This document shows positions 9,901 through 20,946 of a stretch of DNA of 64,000 bases, one piece after another. Within the stretch, counting starts at the first letter, position 1. Each line of letters begins with the position of its first letter. Position numbers and translations under genes: made by a program. The notes beneath the pieces were generated by a model. It searched no databases, was not told the origin of the DNA, and saw nothing but the letters and a program-made list of their open reading frames with translations. The DNA comes from Notospermus geniculatus (taxonomy: Eukaryota; Nemertea; Pilidiophora; Heteronemertea; Lineidae): the NCBI GenBank assembly GCA_002633025.1, contig NMRB01002272.1, positions 1 through 64,000 of the forward strand. Reading direction: 5' to 3'.

Positions 9901-12900
9901 CGGCAAAACAGTACGGCCATTTGGAGTATTCCATTTAAAGGTATTCATAAGTTTTCTGTCATTTCGAATCTACTGAAGAAATCGTACATGTTGCCGAAGG
10001 CCAATTATGATGTCATTTCCAAATCCTTTTCTGTAACTTCTTACTGGAGAGTGCCTGAGGAAGACCCAGTTGGGTTCGAAAATTTGTGAAATTATGGAAA
10101 TGACCTGTCCTATTAGTTCAGTTTCCAAATTCTACCAGATTAAAGTCAAGTTTTCTTTGGACGAGTTTCACTATCAGGCATCTTGCCAAAATTAGGTCAT
10201 CGTCATGGTGATTCCCCCCATGGGGATGGGAGAACCAATCATCTCTCACTCTGGAAGGAAATTCCCATGGTGATGACCTGATTTTGGTAAGATGGCTGCT
10301 AGTGAAACTCGTCTATAGCGGCCCAAAATCTGAACTACAATGTCATTTTCTGTTACAACGCAATGAAATTTCTCCCATGGATTTGGCTGCCAACATCGTC
10401 ACTGTTTATGGTACAATGAGAGGGAATAAGGAATCACAAATGAGCATCAAACACCAGCACATCTGAACAGAATTCTTCAACAAGGAAAAATACTTACAGT
10501 AAACTGTTACTCTAGTGTCTGCGTGCAGATTCGCTTGGTAGCTCACTCGACACTCAAATAACGCATTGTTGTCAGCAGCAGCAGCTCTCACTTTCAACGA
10601 ACTTCTCCGTTTTTTCCCTCCATACTCTGCGTCTTCATCTTCATGACTTACCACTCGTTCACCACCACGTAAATAATCCCAGCTATATCCTTCTCTCTTC
10701 AGCCAGAACCATATATTTGCCACTGGGTTTGCACTGTCCGTTTCACAAACAATTGTAATCAGGTCACCTTGGTGAACTGGCTTCATTGGCTTCTGAACCA
10801 TGGTTATTGTTGATGGAGAAACTGAAAGTGAAAGTGACGAAACGTGCCACCAAAAGCCAAAATCCTGAACTTTGACCTCTGTGACCTTGAAAAGTACCGT
10901 AGGTCAAATCAAAAACCCTTTACATAATGTATCTTCATTAGATACACCTATGATAAAAATTTGGAGGTGATCCTGTCATTAGTTCAGAAGTTATTGCACT
11001 TTTTGTGTTTTTGGTTTCCACCACCTGGTGGCCAAGCCAAGAAGTGAATCAGACCGAAACTTGGTGTCATAGATCATCTGACCTAGGGGTATATATGTAC
11101 CAAGTTTCAGATCAATAGCTTCAGCGGTTACAAAATGTGCCCTGCTAACGAACGACGACGACGACGGATGACAACGACGGATGCTCACCCCGGTGAGCTA
11201 ATAATATGCAAATTAGGCAATTTTGGAAAAAAATAGTTATGGTTCTGTCTTTTCAAAATTGAGGTACAGTTCGAACTGCCAGGTCTTATGGGCAGCATGC
11301 GTGTTAGGGGTTGGTCCGTACTTACACTGGACATTGACTGTTGCAGTCTTTTTAAATGGAGTCGTTGAAGCATAGGTGGCAGTACAGATGTACTGGGCTC
11401 CGTTATCCTTCCTGTTTGTGTCCAGCTTGATATCCACGCTGACGTCCTTCCCTGAATTTGCTCCATCAGTCACGCTGGGTGAACCAGTGACATCAACCTC
11501 TGTAGACCCTAATTTCTTCTTCACCGACACGGAGACGGCCGGGTTGCTACTGGATGTTGTACGACAGGTGATGGTCTTGGATTCTCCTTCTCTGATAGTG
11601 ATGCTGGTCTCAAACAGCTGGATACCACCTGGGGGAACTGGAATAAACAAACGTCAAATTGTCAGACAGAACTATTTTGCACTAGTCAAAGTAGGTCCAG
11701 AAACTTGGACAGCGAATTTATTTGGGGGGAAACGGAAGAAGAAGGTTCCTGTGGAACAGAGCGGCGTTAACCTCTTGACCACTGTGCTTATGTGTGAGGC
11801 GGCATAGTAAACCTGTCAGATCAGGGGTGTAGCTAGCTTTTTTGGCCAGGGAGGGGCAAAAGGTCTTCTGGGGGGGGGCAAAAGACCATATTTGGCTAAT
11901 TTTTTCGGTCAAAATGTGCGTGAAAACATTTTCCCAGACCCCCTGGGGGCATTAGCCCCCCGCCCCCCCCCCCCCATTAGCTACGCCTCTGCAGATGTTG
12001 CTGAATGATTAACAAGGGCTGTCAGATTGCCTGCGCATTGATCTACTGCTGTTTACCTGTTATGAAGTACATTTCGGCTATTGAAATGTGCGGGTTCACC
12101 AAGGCCATTAAACTTTCCTCAAATGCACCATACCAGGGGTTTTTCTGTGCAGTCTCACATTAAAGTCAAGCGTTCTAAAGTTACAATCAGGGCCCGGTTG
12201 CACAAAACTCACGATAGCGCTAACTTAAACGTCATTCAACATAAAGTTAGCGCTAACACCAAGTTAGCGCTAACGCGAGTTTTGTGCAACCGGGCCCTGA
12301 ACTACAAAGTTTCATTATACTCCACAAAAGTTGGATGTGAACACCATCATTGTCAGTGTTTTCGCCAGAGGGGGATATCACCCTTAATTAAAAAGTCAAA
12401 ATTTATGTTTTTGACCAAGAATTCTATCAAATTTATCCCCTCCTCAAAAAATTCCTCGCAGAAACACTGATTATGTATGGTATTCAATGAGGGAATAAGG
12501 AATCTCAATATGAGCATCAGACACCAGCACATCTGAACAGAATTCTTGAGCAAGGGAAATATACTTACAGTAAACTGTTACTCTAGTGTCCTCGTGCAGA
12601 TTCGCTTGGTACCTCACTCGACATTGAAATAAGGCATTGTTGTCAGCAGCAGCAGCTCTCACTTTCAATGAACTTCTCCGTTTTTTCCCTCCATACTCTG
12701 CATCTTCTTGACTTACCACTCGTTCACCATGAGGCAAATAATCCCAGCTATATCCTTCTCTCTTCCTCAGGAACTCTATATTTGCCACTGGGTTTGCACT
12801 GTCCGTTTCACAAACAATTGTAATCAGGTCACCTTGGTGAACTGGCTTCATTGGCTTCTGAACCACGGTTATTGTTGATGGAGAAACTGAAAGTGAAACC

Positions 12901-15900
12901 AACACAGTCAATGAAACACCTATAGGGTAATCATAATCTTCTGACACAAATTTACAATTCAAAAGTTTGGGTTTATAGTCTGATATCAAAAACAGTGGAG
13001 GTGTCATCTGACTTACACAATCAGTGGCAGATCCAAGGGGAGGCGTGCCCGGTGCACCCCCCCTTTAGCCGCTGAGCAGCAAAATTTTTCTTGTGGTTCC
13101 TTCAGATCCCTGATGCCATAGTCCGGGACCCTCTGACCGCTAGTCGGATACCCGGACCACTACACCATTGTGACTCCAACAAACAGGTATGGAGCAGAGA
13201 GCAAGAACCAAGCCTCCAAAGTGATGACTTAAAACCACACTGTATTCAATTCAGAAAGTGTGTACGTTCACCGACGTTAGTTTAGTGTAAAATGTACAAC
13301 GCTCTATCTGAACACATCAGACCTCTGCCTGCAGTTTCTTCAATGACAATGTGTACTAAAAACTAGGTCTTGATTCTTTGAAGTACGTATCAGGCAAGCA
13401 TTTTGGGGACCTTCACGAGGCTATGAGGCCTCTACCTGCATTCTCCACTTTGAAAATACAGTCCCCCCTCGCTATTACGAACCCTTCGGTGTCCAAGGGT
13501 TATTAAAGTTCGTACTAACGAGGGGTTCGTAATAGTGTGGATTCATCCGCGGGGGCATGAATTTTGGGAGCCAAGTTTTGGGTTTGTAATATCCGGGAGT
13601 TCGTAAAATCGAGGTTCGTAAGAGCGAGGGTGCCCTGTACCATAAAATTCATTTCAGAGGGCCTTAAGGAGACAATAGTACATGTATAGAGTAACGTTAT
13701 TATTCTGATAGACCATGCTGCACATCTTGAGTGGTCGTCTTGCCTTTCACCACAAGCACACAAATAATGAATCAGAATAACTTACACAACACATTTATGA
13801 TGATCTCCTCCTTCAAGTAGGCACGACCCCTGATCTTACACACAATCTTCGCCCCATTGTGTTCTCTCCTAGCTCTGAAGCTGAACTGGCTGGCATAAGC
13901 TGTGCCTCTGTACGATGTCCCTCGTCTGCTTGGTGTAACACCCACTGAGCTGGTGATATCACGTCCATTCCTGAACCATGTTATTTCTTCAGGTGTCCGA
14001 GAATTACTGCTGTCAGTCTCACATTTGATAACGACCGAGTCACCTGCAATGATTGGCTTGTCTGGTTTGTTGACCATCTTCACTTCAGTGGCTGACCCTG
14101 TAAATCAGTAGTTTTAAAAGGTCTTAAGAGCGGTTTACACATGCAACTTTTCATATGCAACTTGTTGCATAAACCTGATGAGACCAAAAAATTTCATCAA
14201 AGTTACATGTGTAAATGGGTATGCAACTTGTTGCAACTGGATGTCGCTATGTGTAAACGTCACAGGTAGACTGCAACAAGTTGCAGGTTGCAGCAAGTTG
14301 CAACCTAGTGTAAACCGCCCTTAAATTATACACTGTGACCATCCCAAAGTGTGCATCAGGCATAGGCCCTACACAACACATTTTTATCCAAGGTGCTGAA
14401 TTCAGGACCAATGACGAAATAAAACCCGATCAGCATCTCACCCTACAAGGATGCGGTATCTAGATCAATGACCCTCCACATCTGATGGCTGCATGTTTGG
14501 GTTGGTCTATACTTACATAAGACATTGACTGTTGCAGTCTTTCTAAATGTCTTCGTTGAATTATAGGTAAAAGTACAGATGTACTGGGCTCCGTTATCCT
14601 TCCTGTTTGTGACCAGCTTAATATCCACGCTGACGTCCTTCCCTGAATTTGCTCCATTTGTCACGCTGGGTAAACCAGTGACATCAACCTCTGTAGACCC
14701 TAATTTCTTCTTCACCGACACGGAGACGGCCGGGTTGCTACTGGATGTTGTACGACAGGTGATAGTCTTGGATTCTCCTTCTCTGATAGTGATGGTCTCA
14801 GGCATCTGGACGCCATCTGGGGGAACTGGAATAAACAATCTACGGGGGTGGCCGCGTAGAAACTCTGCTGGCGCTTGCGGAACCCATCTGCCGATACATT
14901 TTTCCATGCACTGATAGGCTGTCGAAGCACTAGCGGAGTTCCTATGCAGCCGGCCCAGGTGTTCAGACATCGGCACAGCATCCAATGAAAGCTTTTGTAC
15001 AATTAAGCATAGATAATGGAAATCTTTTGGTTTGGTCCTAAAGCGGGCAGCACACCAGGCGATATCACACTCTGAATCTGAACGACAAAGAGCGAAGTTG
15101 GCTGATGACGCCAGGTGTGCGCTGGACAGCGATGCGTGGAATCTTCTCACCAGCAATGTTCACCCAGTATCGAACAATACCAAAGCCGATATCGCCTAGT
15201 CTGCGGTGGTTGGCGGGAAGATCGGTGGAGAGTAGATCGCTTGTGATATCACCCGGTGTGCTTTTTCAAACTGAGGATGTGACAATATGTGGCAGTCACT
15301 CATGATGGGGTCCGTGGCGTACTAGAGAAACTTTGGTACAAAATGTCCTCAAACTTGCCTCCTGCCTCTGATATATGATTTTCCAGTGGAAAACATCAAT
15401 ATAACACTTGAAAATATCACTTCATGTAAATTTGGGAATTATATTATGATAACTCGATTTTTTCTATCAGGACCAAAGCCAAAGCATTATTGGCCTTGGT
15501 AAGTATGGAAGAGGCCATTTCAAGTTACCCAAACTCGGGGGGGGGGGGGGGGGGGGGGGCGATGAAACACCATCAAAGCTGTACTGTAGGCTACAGGCCG
15601 AAAAACGACATTTTGTCAAAAATGACACCTTCCAAAGTTTGTGGTGGTCTTATTACTCCTAGGTACATTGAAACATTATGAAAATCGGTGACAATGTAAG
15701 GGACTAAATCAGGATTAAGATAGATGTGCCACATAAGCATCTCCTTCCTTCTTCATAACCGTTTGGACGCCAAATCCGTTGGTTGAGGAATTCCGAATGA
15801 CGCGCCAATGGAGAAGCCGTTTCCATGGAAACACGAAAAAACATCCCCATCAGAACCCCCTCATAATCATATCAAAGGAAATCACAGGTAGCCGAAAGAG

Positions 15901-18900
15901 GCGCCAACACAGTTCTCTTACTGACAACTTTCTCTCCATCTCCAGCAGCCATTTTCAGCCAGTTCTCATCTTCCTTTATGCTGAGAACTTGAGGGTTATT
16001 CGTTAGCCACTTGTGGGATGCATCATCCAAGCCCACGCCCACATACGGATGAAATAAACTGACTGGGATAGAAGGTGGACAACAGGGGGTTAATACGGAC
16101 CTGATCCCGCCTCGGACAATCCATTTGAGCTGCAACTCCGAGGATGCGGGGGGGGGGGNNNNNNNNNNNNNNNNNNNNNNNNNNNNNNNNNNNNNNNNNN
16201 NNNNNNNNNNNNNNNNNNNNNNNNNNNNNNNNNNNNNNNNNNNNNNNNNNNNNNNNNNNNNNNNNNNNNNNNNNNNNNNNNNNNNNNNNNNNNNNNNNNN
16301 NNNNNNNNNNNNCTACACGATGAGCTCATTGTTACATGTCTCAGACATGTAGGTCATGGTGATATTGATATATCAAATGTTGATATTTTGCCCATCCCTT
16401 TCTGTTAAAGCGCTGGTAACTTGGCTCCTAGACCAGTAACAGTTCTGTTAAGTTCCATCCACATGTTCATGGATCGGGGCAACTTACTGGGATCATCAAC
16501 TTTCATCTCCAGGGTCAGTATCACATTGATATTGATATACCAAATTTGATATTTTGAGATATCTTAGGATCTCGTCCAGATAGCGACTACAACTTTGCCT
16601 TACCCCATCATAGTCACTCACGGATGTTATTGCTACTAATATTGTCCACCTGGAGTTTGCAGGTCACATGATATTTAGTGATATCATGGTGATATTCGAT
16701 ATGTAAATTTGATATTCTGAAATAACTCGACAGCTGGTGTAGGAGAAAGCCTAAAACCTTTACCACTAAGGGGTTATCACTTATGCTCTTTCAGATTATG
16801 CAATGACCTTGAGTGTTTGAGGTCAAGGTCAAGGTCAAATTCAAACTGAACTAGTAGGCCTATGGCCGTCTCAAGAACTGACAGAAGACCAGTGAGCATC
16901 AATTTCATGGATCCAAGTCATATACCTCGATTATCCAGGATCCTTCTTTCATTTACGCAATGACATTGGACAAATGTTGGAGGTCAGAGGTCAAGGTCAC
17001 GGTTAAAATATAGCTGTAATATTGGCATAGTCGATAATGTCGACAGAGAACTTGCTAGTGACCTGAAACCAAGCACTGTTGCGGATAATCTTTCAATTTT
17101 TTCATTGACCATGAAGGTGGGATGTCGAGGTCAAGCTTCAACAGCCCCGATACAGAAACATGTTCATGATGATAATTACAGTCTAGAAGTCAACCTGGCA
17201 CTATGGACCAACGTACTTAGGTCACTGAGGATGCTCCTCCTGATTATGCAATGACCTCCTGAAGGTCAGAGGTCACGGTCAATATAAAATAGCTCAGTTA
17301 CCAGAACTGGTTCATATCTTCAACAATTAGCGATCAGCTACATCCCTGTTACACATTATACATGTTCCTGCATCTACAGTAAACACCGGAAACCATTGAC
17401 ATCGCTCCGATGTCCCTCTCTTGTTCAATATTGTATTGGTTTGCCACCAAGGAAGTTATGGCACTACACGTAGAATCCAGGCAGTGCTATCCAGGAGGCG
17501 ATTACCTACACTCGACGACCTGCTTTGTTCACCCACGTGGTGAAGATCGACTCATTATTCAGAGGGGAGGCAGGCAAGGCGTGTTGATTTCTAACTAGGC
17601 CTTTCATGAAGAGTTATCTACATTAATAATTTATACCTTCTCTCAAAAACCGGTTAGTTTATTGTAACCTTTCTCCCACAAAATGTATCATTTTACGCAA
17701 ACAGCAAATTCGTTTGTGATGTTGATTTACCTAACAATCCTAAAACCCCTACGCTTTCCAATATAGGCTCGTCCTACCTGTGTTAATATTCTGCCATGTA
17801 TTGGATATCGCGAATGCACTGGGCATTAAACGCAATTTTTAGGTCAACTAACGAATATTATGCCCCCAGAAGAAATCCGAAGCAGCAAATGTATATCTAC
17901 TTTTGACTTATTAAGGTTATTCACTGAAAGTTCATCTTTATCGAAGGTTATCCGATTTTATTGGCTTCCAATCTTCAGCCTCACAATGAAAGTTTCCTGC
18001 GTGAGTGCGAAGCCCTGGTTATGGTAATGTGAATAACCGCGCGATCGAAGAGTGAATCGGGAAAAACCGGTATGAAAATAATGGTCACTACGTGAACCAA
18101 TAAAGATGATATTCATGAACACGCAAGAATCTTGTTTATAGTTAAAGAGGCACTGTATCCCTTCCCTATCCTTAGTTAAAGAGTCACTGTATCCCTTCCC
18201 TATCCTTAGTTAAAGAGGCACTGTATCCCTTCCCTATCCTTAGTTAAAGAGGCACTGTATCCCTTCCCTATCCTTAGTTAAAGAGGCACTATCTCCCTTC
18301 CCTATCCTTAGTTACAGAGGCACTGTATCCCTTCCCTATCCTGTGTTGAACATACCCGCATTAAGGAGACCTCTATTGACAATGTTGTTAAACTACCACT
18401 TACTTATCAACCTCACCCCCTGTAGAGAAACTCTCGTTCCTAGGGTGTCTACGTATGCATTGTATTGTAATTATACATTATGCAACACTGGGGCGAAAGG
18501 CAAAACAACTTTTCCATTGTCACATCATACCCTGGCAAACCTGAACAACTGAAAAGCTGTGACTCAACCTGAGTTCAAGATAATCTTCTTTGGTGCATAT
18601 ACGGCCATAAGAGGTGGATTTAAAGGACCAAAGTATTGCCACTTTTTCTCGACAGCCAGAGCCACCGCACCACTCTCCTACCCAGGGACTAACTACATTT
18701 GTTGACAAATTGACCCAATTTACTACATACAATTTGTAATGCATTTTTGTAATTTGTCTTACTGCTGCTAGATGGCTCCCTCTACGTCGGCAGTCAAATA
18801 ATGCATTTGAGATCCAATGCCGTGCTCCTTTAAGGGGCACACGCAGTACTTGCCCCCAATATGCTGCACAAGTATGATTTTTTACCATGATTTTGAGTGT

Positions 18901-20946
18901 GTTCAGAGAGGGCACCACCTCTTTATAACGCATCAGTAGTGATCAACCCCCCCCCTTATCCAATTCCAGGATCCTCCCGACCCTGAGGTTTCAGGATGCC
19001 TTGATACTGGCAAATATAGTCACAAATTGATTATGTACGAGCTGTAAGACAACGTAACATTTTGTGACCCGTGCCAGCAAAATGAGTCGGAATGCGCCGG
19101 AAAGAAGACCCAAGATGACACCAGAGAACAACTCTAGAAATTGAAAGAGTCAAATTTCACAATGGCCAGACAATACTGAAATCAACAATCCGTTGGTGCA
19201 CTTTGGGTCTTCTTCTCTGCGCATTCTGACTCATTTTGTGGCACTGGTCACATTTGTAAAGTGAATTTCTCGGAAACTTGGTGAAAACCTTACCGACAAC
19301 TTCTACTTCGAGAGGCTGACTACCACAGTCACGTTCCACATCTTTGCAAGACCAAAAACCAGAATCTGAGAGTGATGCATTCCACACTTGTAGGTTGAAT
19401 TCTGTGGCTTTGTGCTGTGATGATGGTGGAGTACATTGTATCCATTTGTAGTGGTCATGTGGGCGTACAGTAATCGAGCATGACCTGCTGTCAGCTTTGG
19501 CGGCAAATCTAGCCCCTGTCTGACTATCTTCCCTGTCATTTCGATGTCGCCAGTAAACGGCTTTTCCTTGGGGTTCACCCAACTCACAGTAGAGTGTAAA
19601 ACTCCCTCCTTCGACAATCTTTCCAAGCGGCGAGATGCTCACGGAATAATATTGTCGTTGACCTGAATAGAAACAAACTGAGATTAGTGTCTTGAACAGT
19701 GGCCAATCATCATGGCCTTAAAGGACCACGGTATTGCCACTTTCTGTCGACAGCCAGCGCCACCGACACCATTCTCTAATACTGTAGTTAAGCCTTTCGC
19801 CCCAGTGTTGGAGAATGTATGATTACACTACAATGCACGTAGTAGCATGCGTGGTTTACCAAGTCATCAATAGAGGTCTCCCTTAATGCGGGTTGGTGTA
19901 ACGCAGGATTGGGAAGCAATACTGTGGTCCTTTAAACAATCCTCAATCCTCCCGCAGTTTCAATCCGCTACCCACTGAGTTACCCGTGCTCACTGAAACT
20001 GCTTCAATTGATGCGATCCTCAAAGTAACACAAGACGGCGTTAGCTGTCCGATTCGGGGAATCCCCGCTGGGAATCTGCCGTGAGTATGAATATTCCGTG
20101 TACACGTATCTTAGCCAATCAGTAAGTCTGTTACAGCGGCATCAGTTAAACCTGTGATGATGGGATGTGATTGGATCCCTCGTCAAACAGCGCCATCTAT
20201 TGATGATATTTGTCTGAATGTGAAGCTCCTGATTGGCATCACATGACATGCCTGACCAGTCTGTCCTATGCACAACCACATTTCCCCGGTCTTCAGGTGA
20301 CCATTTTTTCCAGTAGGCCTGTAGGAAAATTTTCCTGTTTGGGAGTTACGCTCATTTTAGTGACCCAAAGTCACTTTCTCGCCAAAACCTACGTTCTGAA
20401 TGCCTAACTCCAAACTGCACCCTATACTGTACACTTGTATTACTTTCATTATCAACAAACCTCCACTTATCTTCTCCTCTGGCCATTATACAACTCGGGG
20501 CGTCACAGCTGAATGACGGGCAGTTGAATGATGTACGGTATGAAATCTGGTCACTGTCTGTGAATGGAGGTTGAGAAAGGCCCTGACTTTAGTTAGCTAA
20601 CATCTGCACAACTCCTGAACAGGATGTCTGGGCTGGGTTGCACAAAACTCATGTTAGCGCTAACTTGGTGTTAGTGCTAACTTTATGTTAAGTGACATAA
20701 AAAGACAATGGATTTTTACGTCATTTAACATAAAGCTAGCGCTAACACCAAGTTAGCGCTATCGTGAGTTTTGTGCAACCGGGCCCTGATCCTTATGAAA
20801 TAAAGAGCAAAATGTTCCTGAAGATGAGGAAATGTGGTTGTGCATTTTTTTGGACACCCTGTAGTATCATACTTACAAAATCTGTCTTGCTTGACTGAGA
20901 GGGACATTGTTGTCATGGAGATAGAGAGGAGTAGTTTGAGCAGCAT
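6691..20946 (-). CDS. Ig gene 1: multi-Ig/FN3 cell-surface or secreted receptor, stop before TM
   Basis: Exons in transcript order: 20877-20946 (signal peptide), 19294-19662, 14517-14825, 13786-14097, 12569-12886, 11326-11637, 10498-10821, 9611-9874, 9033-9326 (eight Ig), 7607-7900 (FN3), 6932 to stop TAG 6691-6693. Lengths sum to 3108 nt, exactly in frame (1035 aa), and every junction is phase 1. The architecture resembles SIGLEC/CD22-, nephrin- or PECAM-like receptors; the role is inferred as adhesion or recognition at the cell surface. The stop arises from a 156-bp tandem duplication inside the last FN3 exon. Without it the frame would continue through a second copy into a transmembrane helix and a donor at 6393. 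As it stands the product is secreted, or the gene is a broken allele or assembly artefact. No tail exons like those of genes 2 and 3 are found downstream. Confidence 0.8.
7246..7446. repeat. MITE, TIR TGTGA(C/G)CCGTTCTGGCAAAA, copy 1
   Basis: Ends TGTGAGCCGTTCTGGCAAAA and TTTTGCCAGAGCGGTCACA; the interior contains TGACACCAGGAGAGAATGGA. Other members: 19062-19252 (diverged), 22987-24487 (enlarged by nested inserts), 45000-45192. It sits inside an older repeat ending near 7510 (GGATCCGCCCTGC). Confidence 0.6.
7607..7900 (-). CDS. Ig gene 1 exon 10: fibronectin type III domain
   Basis: GPPSTPCCLRILNITAVSVT start, then TYTFRVKAVNTDSSSPYGDV, the usual FN3 F-G pattern. Donor GAAG|GTCAGT. Paralogues at 30259-30555 and 53092-53394. 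Confidence 0.82.
7950..8174. repeat. MITE, TIR GTGAGGCGGTCTAGGAAA, copy 1
   Basis: Ends GTGAGGCGGTCTAGGAAACC and the reverse complement at CTTCCTAAACCGCCACAC. Further copies at 11792-12122 (with a nested repeat), 39629-39825 and 62147-62306. The interior carries TTAATGGCCTTGGTGAACCC. Confidence 0.6.
8318..8525 (+). repeat. tRNA-derived SINE-like element
   Basis: The head has an A box (TAGCTCAGTGG, 8325-8335) and a B box (GGGTTCAAATC, 8367-8377); the tail reads ATATGGGACATCATCCCTGG. The same tail occurs at about 26270-26370 and 48240-48275, and the 3' part occurs inverted at about 15470-15535. Confidence 0.6.
9033..9326 (-). CDS. Ig gene 1 exon 9: Ig-like domain, 'NPPPTxVTW' type
   Basis: TAKWNPSQPETFTITSRIGF then VVNPPPTNVTWFRHG and DYGNYTVDVKNSVG. 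There is no canonical disulphide: the B-strand Cys is replaced, which is also true of the paralogous exons 30873-31163 and 53738-54028. This suggests a Cys-less Ig fold conserved in the family. Confidence 0.75.
9611..9874 (-). CDS. Ig gene 1 exon 8: Ig domain, 'VKEGDxxTLTC' type
   Basis: PKPVKEGDNFTLTCGADNGN; YNYSWYYNN; YTQTGTYACRAVNY. Orthologous modules are at 31809-32072 and 56363-56623. Compact 88-residue C2/I-like domain. Confidence 0.83.
10498..10821 (-). CDS. Ig gene 1 exon 7: Ig domain, 'KPMKPVHQGD' type (copy B)
   Basis: KPMKPVHQGDLITIVCETDS...DNNALFECRVSYQANLHAD. 108 residues, phase 1-1, donor T|GTAAGT. Confidence 0.82.
10840..11205. repeat. Dispersed repeat ending in (GACGAC)n and GCTCACC...GGTGAGCT
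   Basis: The block with CACCTGGTGGCCAAG, ACCGAAACTTGGTGTCAT, GACCTAGGGGTATATATGTA, then a GAC-rich tract and a GCTCACC/GGTGAGC hairpin recurs at 34690-35055 and 43970-44670. No coding sequence. Confidence 0.6.
11326..11637 (-). CDS. Ig gene 1 exon 6: Ig domain, 'EGESKTITC' type
   Basis: VPPGGIQLFETSITIREGES; F-G region CTATYASTTPFKK. The framework is identical to exon 3 through SNPAVSVSVKKKLGSTEVDV, so exons 3 and 6 stem from an internal duplication together with the KPMKPV exons. Confidence 0.82.
11792..12122. repeat. MITE (GTGAGGCGG family) carrying a nested repeat
   Basis: Outer ends match copy 1 at 7950. About 11825-11990 is an insert with GGGGTGTAGCTAGC ... GCTACGCCTCTG ends, a second dispersed family. 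Confidence 0.5.
12187..12300. repeat. Near-perfect palindromic MITE, TIR TCAGGGCCCGGTTGCACAAA
   Basis: 24-bp perfect terminal inverted repeats enclose two GTTAGCGCTAAC-type palindromes. Non-coding. A longer copy is at 20628-20790. Lies in the intron between Ig exons 5 and 6 of gene 1. Confidence 0.7.
12569..12886 (-). CDS. Ig gene 1 exon 5: Ig domain, 'KPMKPVHQGD' type (copy A)
   Basis: KPMKPVHQGDLITIVCETDS...DNNALFQCRVRYQANLHED. Near-duplicate of 10498-10821, with differences concentrated in the C-C' and D-E regions plus a two-codon indel. Confidence 0.82.
13460..13640. repeat. Foldback repeat CCCTCGCTATTACGAACCC type
   Basis: CCCCCTCGCTATTACGAAC at the left and GTTCGTAAGAGCGAGGG at the right are inverted repeats, with additional internal GTTCGTA copies. 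Non-coding. Confidence 0.5.
13786..14097 (-). CDS. Ig gene 1 exon 4: Ig domain, 'NKPxxPI' type
   Basis: VNKPDKPIIAGDSVVIKCET, then EEITWFRNG and NGAKIVCKIRG. Same module type as 35849-36154, 57826-58131 and 58265-58570 but clearly more diverged. Confidence 0.8.
14124..14324. repeat. Foldback MITE with repeated GCAACTTGTTGC palindromes
   Basis: Ends TTAAGAGCGGTTTACAC and GTGTAAACCGCCCTTAA are inverted repeats. The interior holds several GCAACTTGTTGCA-type palindromes. Located in the intron between gene 1 exons 3 and 4. Confidence 0.65.
14517..14825 (-). CDS. Ig gene 1 exon 3: Ig domain, 'EGESKTITC' type
   Basis: VPPDGVQMPE, then REGESKTITCRTTSSSNPAV and NGAQYICTFTYNSTKTFRK. Phase 1-1, 103 codons. 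There is no Trp in the C strand (VSVSVKKK), a feature shared with 11326-11637 and 35166-35477. Confidence 0.82.
16159..16312. other. Assembly gap (Ns)
   Basis: 154 Ns inside a gene 1 intron, preceded by a G homopolymer. Confidence 0.99.
18139..18342. repeat. Minisatellite, 34-bp unit, six copies
   Basis: TAGTTAAAGAGGCACTGTAT plus CCCTTCCCTATCCT repeated six times with one or two substitutions per copy. Within gene 1 intron 2. Confidence 0.85.
19294..19662 (-). CDS. Ig gene 1 exon 2: V-like Ig domain
   Basis: Phase 1-1, 123 residues. FTLYCELGEPQGKAVYWRHR gives the B-strand Cys and C-strand Trp; LSDSGFWSCKDVERDCGSQP gives the F-strand Cys with an extra Cys pair. It aligns in pattern with the 41410-41748 and 63889-64000 domains (SDSGYWICTDTG). 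Confidence 0.8.
20628..20790. repeat. Palindromic MITE (GTTAGCGCTAAC family), longer copy
   Basis: Same ends as 12187-12300 (GGGTTGCACAAAACTCA / TGAGTTTTGTGCAACCGGG) with three to four AGCGCTA/AGTGCTA palindromes and a longer centre. It lies just downstream of the signal-peptide exon of gene 1. Confidence 0.65.
20877..20946 (-). CDS. Ig gene 1 exon 1: signal peptide
   Basis: ATG at 20946 lies directly after an acceptor-like TTCCAG, so the 5'UTR is probably on a separate exon. MLLKLLLSISMTTMSLSVKQ is a short basic-hydrophobic leader. Donor T|GTAAGT in phase 1, completing Cys with the next exon. Confidence 0.7.

Larger units (their letters stand above)
14826..19293. other. Gene 1 intron 2 with gap
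   Basis: 4.5-kb intron. It holds open but stop-interrupted reading on the - strand at 14850-15300 that I cannot assign, a poly-G run at 15538-15560, an inverted SINE 3' end (15470-15535), the gap 16159-16312, and the minisatellite at 18139-18342. About 16780-17290 carries repeated GAGGTCAAGGTCA-like words. Confidence 0.5.

Noticed and set aside
14850-15300. Open - strand reading upstream of gene 1 Ig exon 3
   Set aside because: It continues the exon frame past a good acceptor at 14826 and has stops further up; it may be old transposon sequence, but no family is recognisable.
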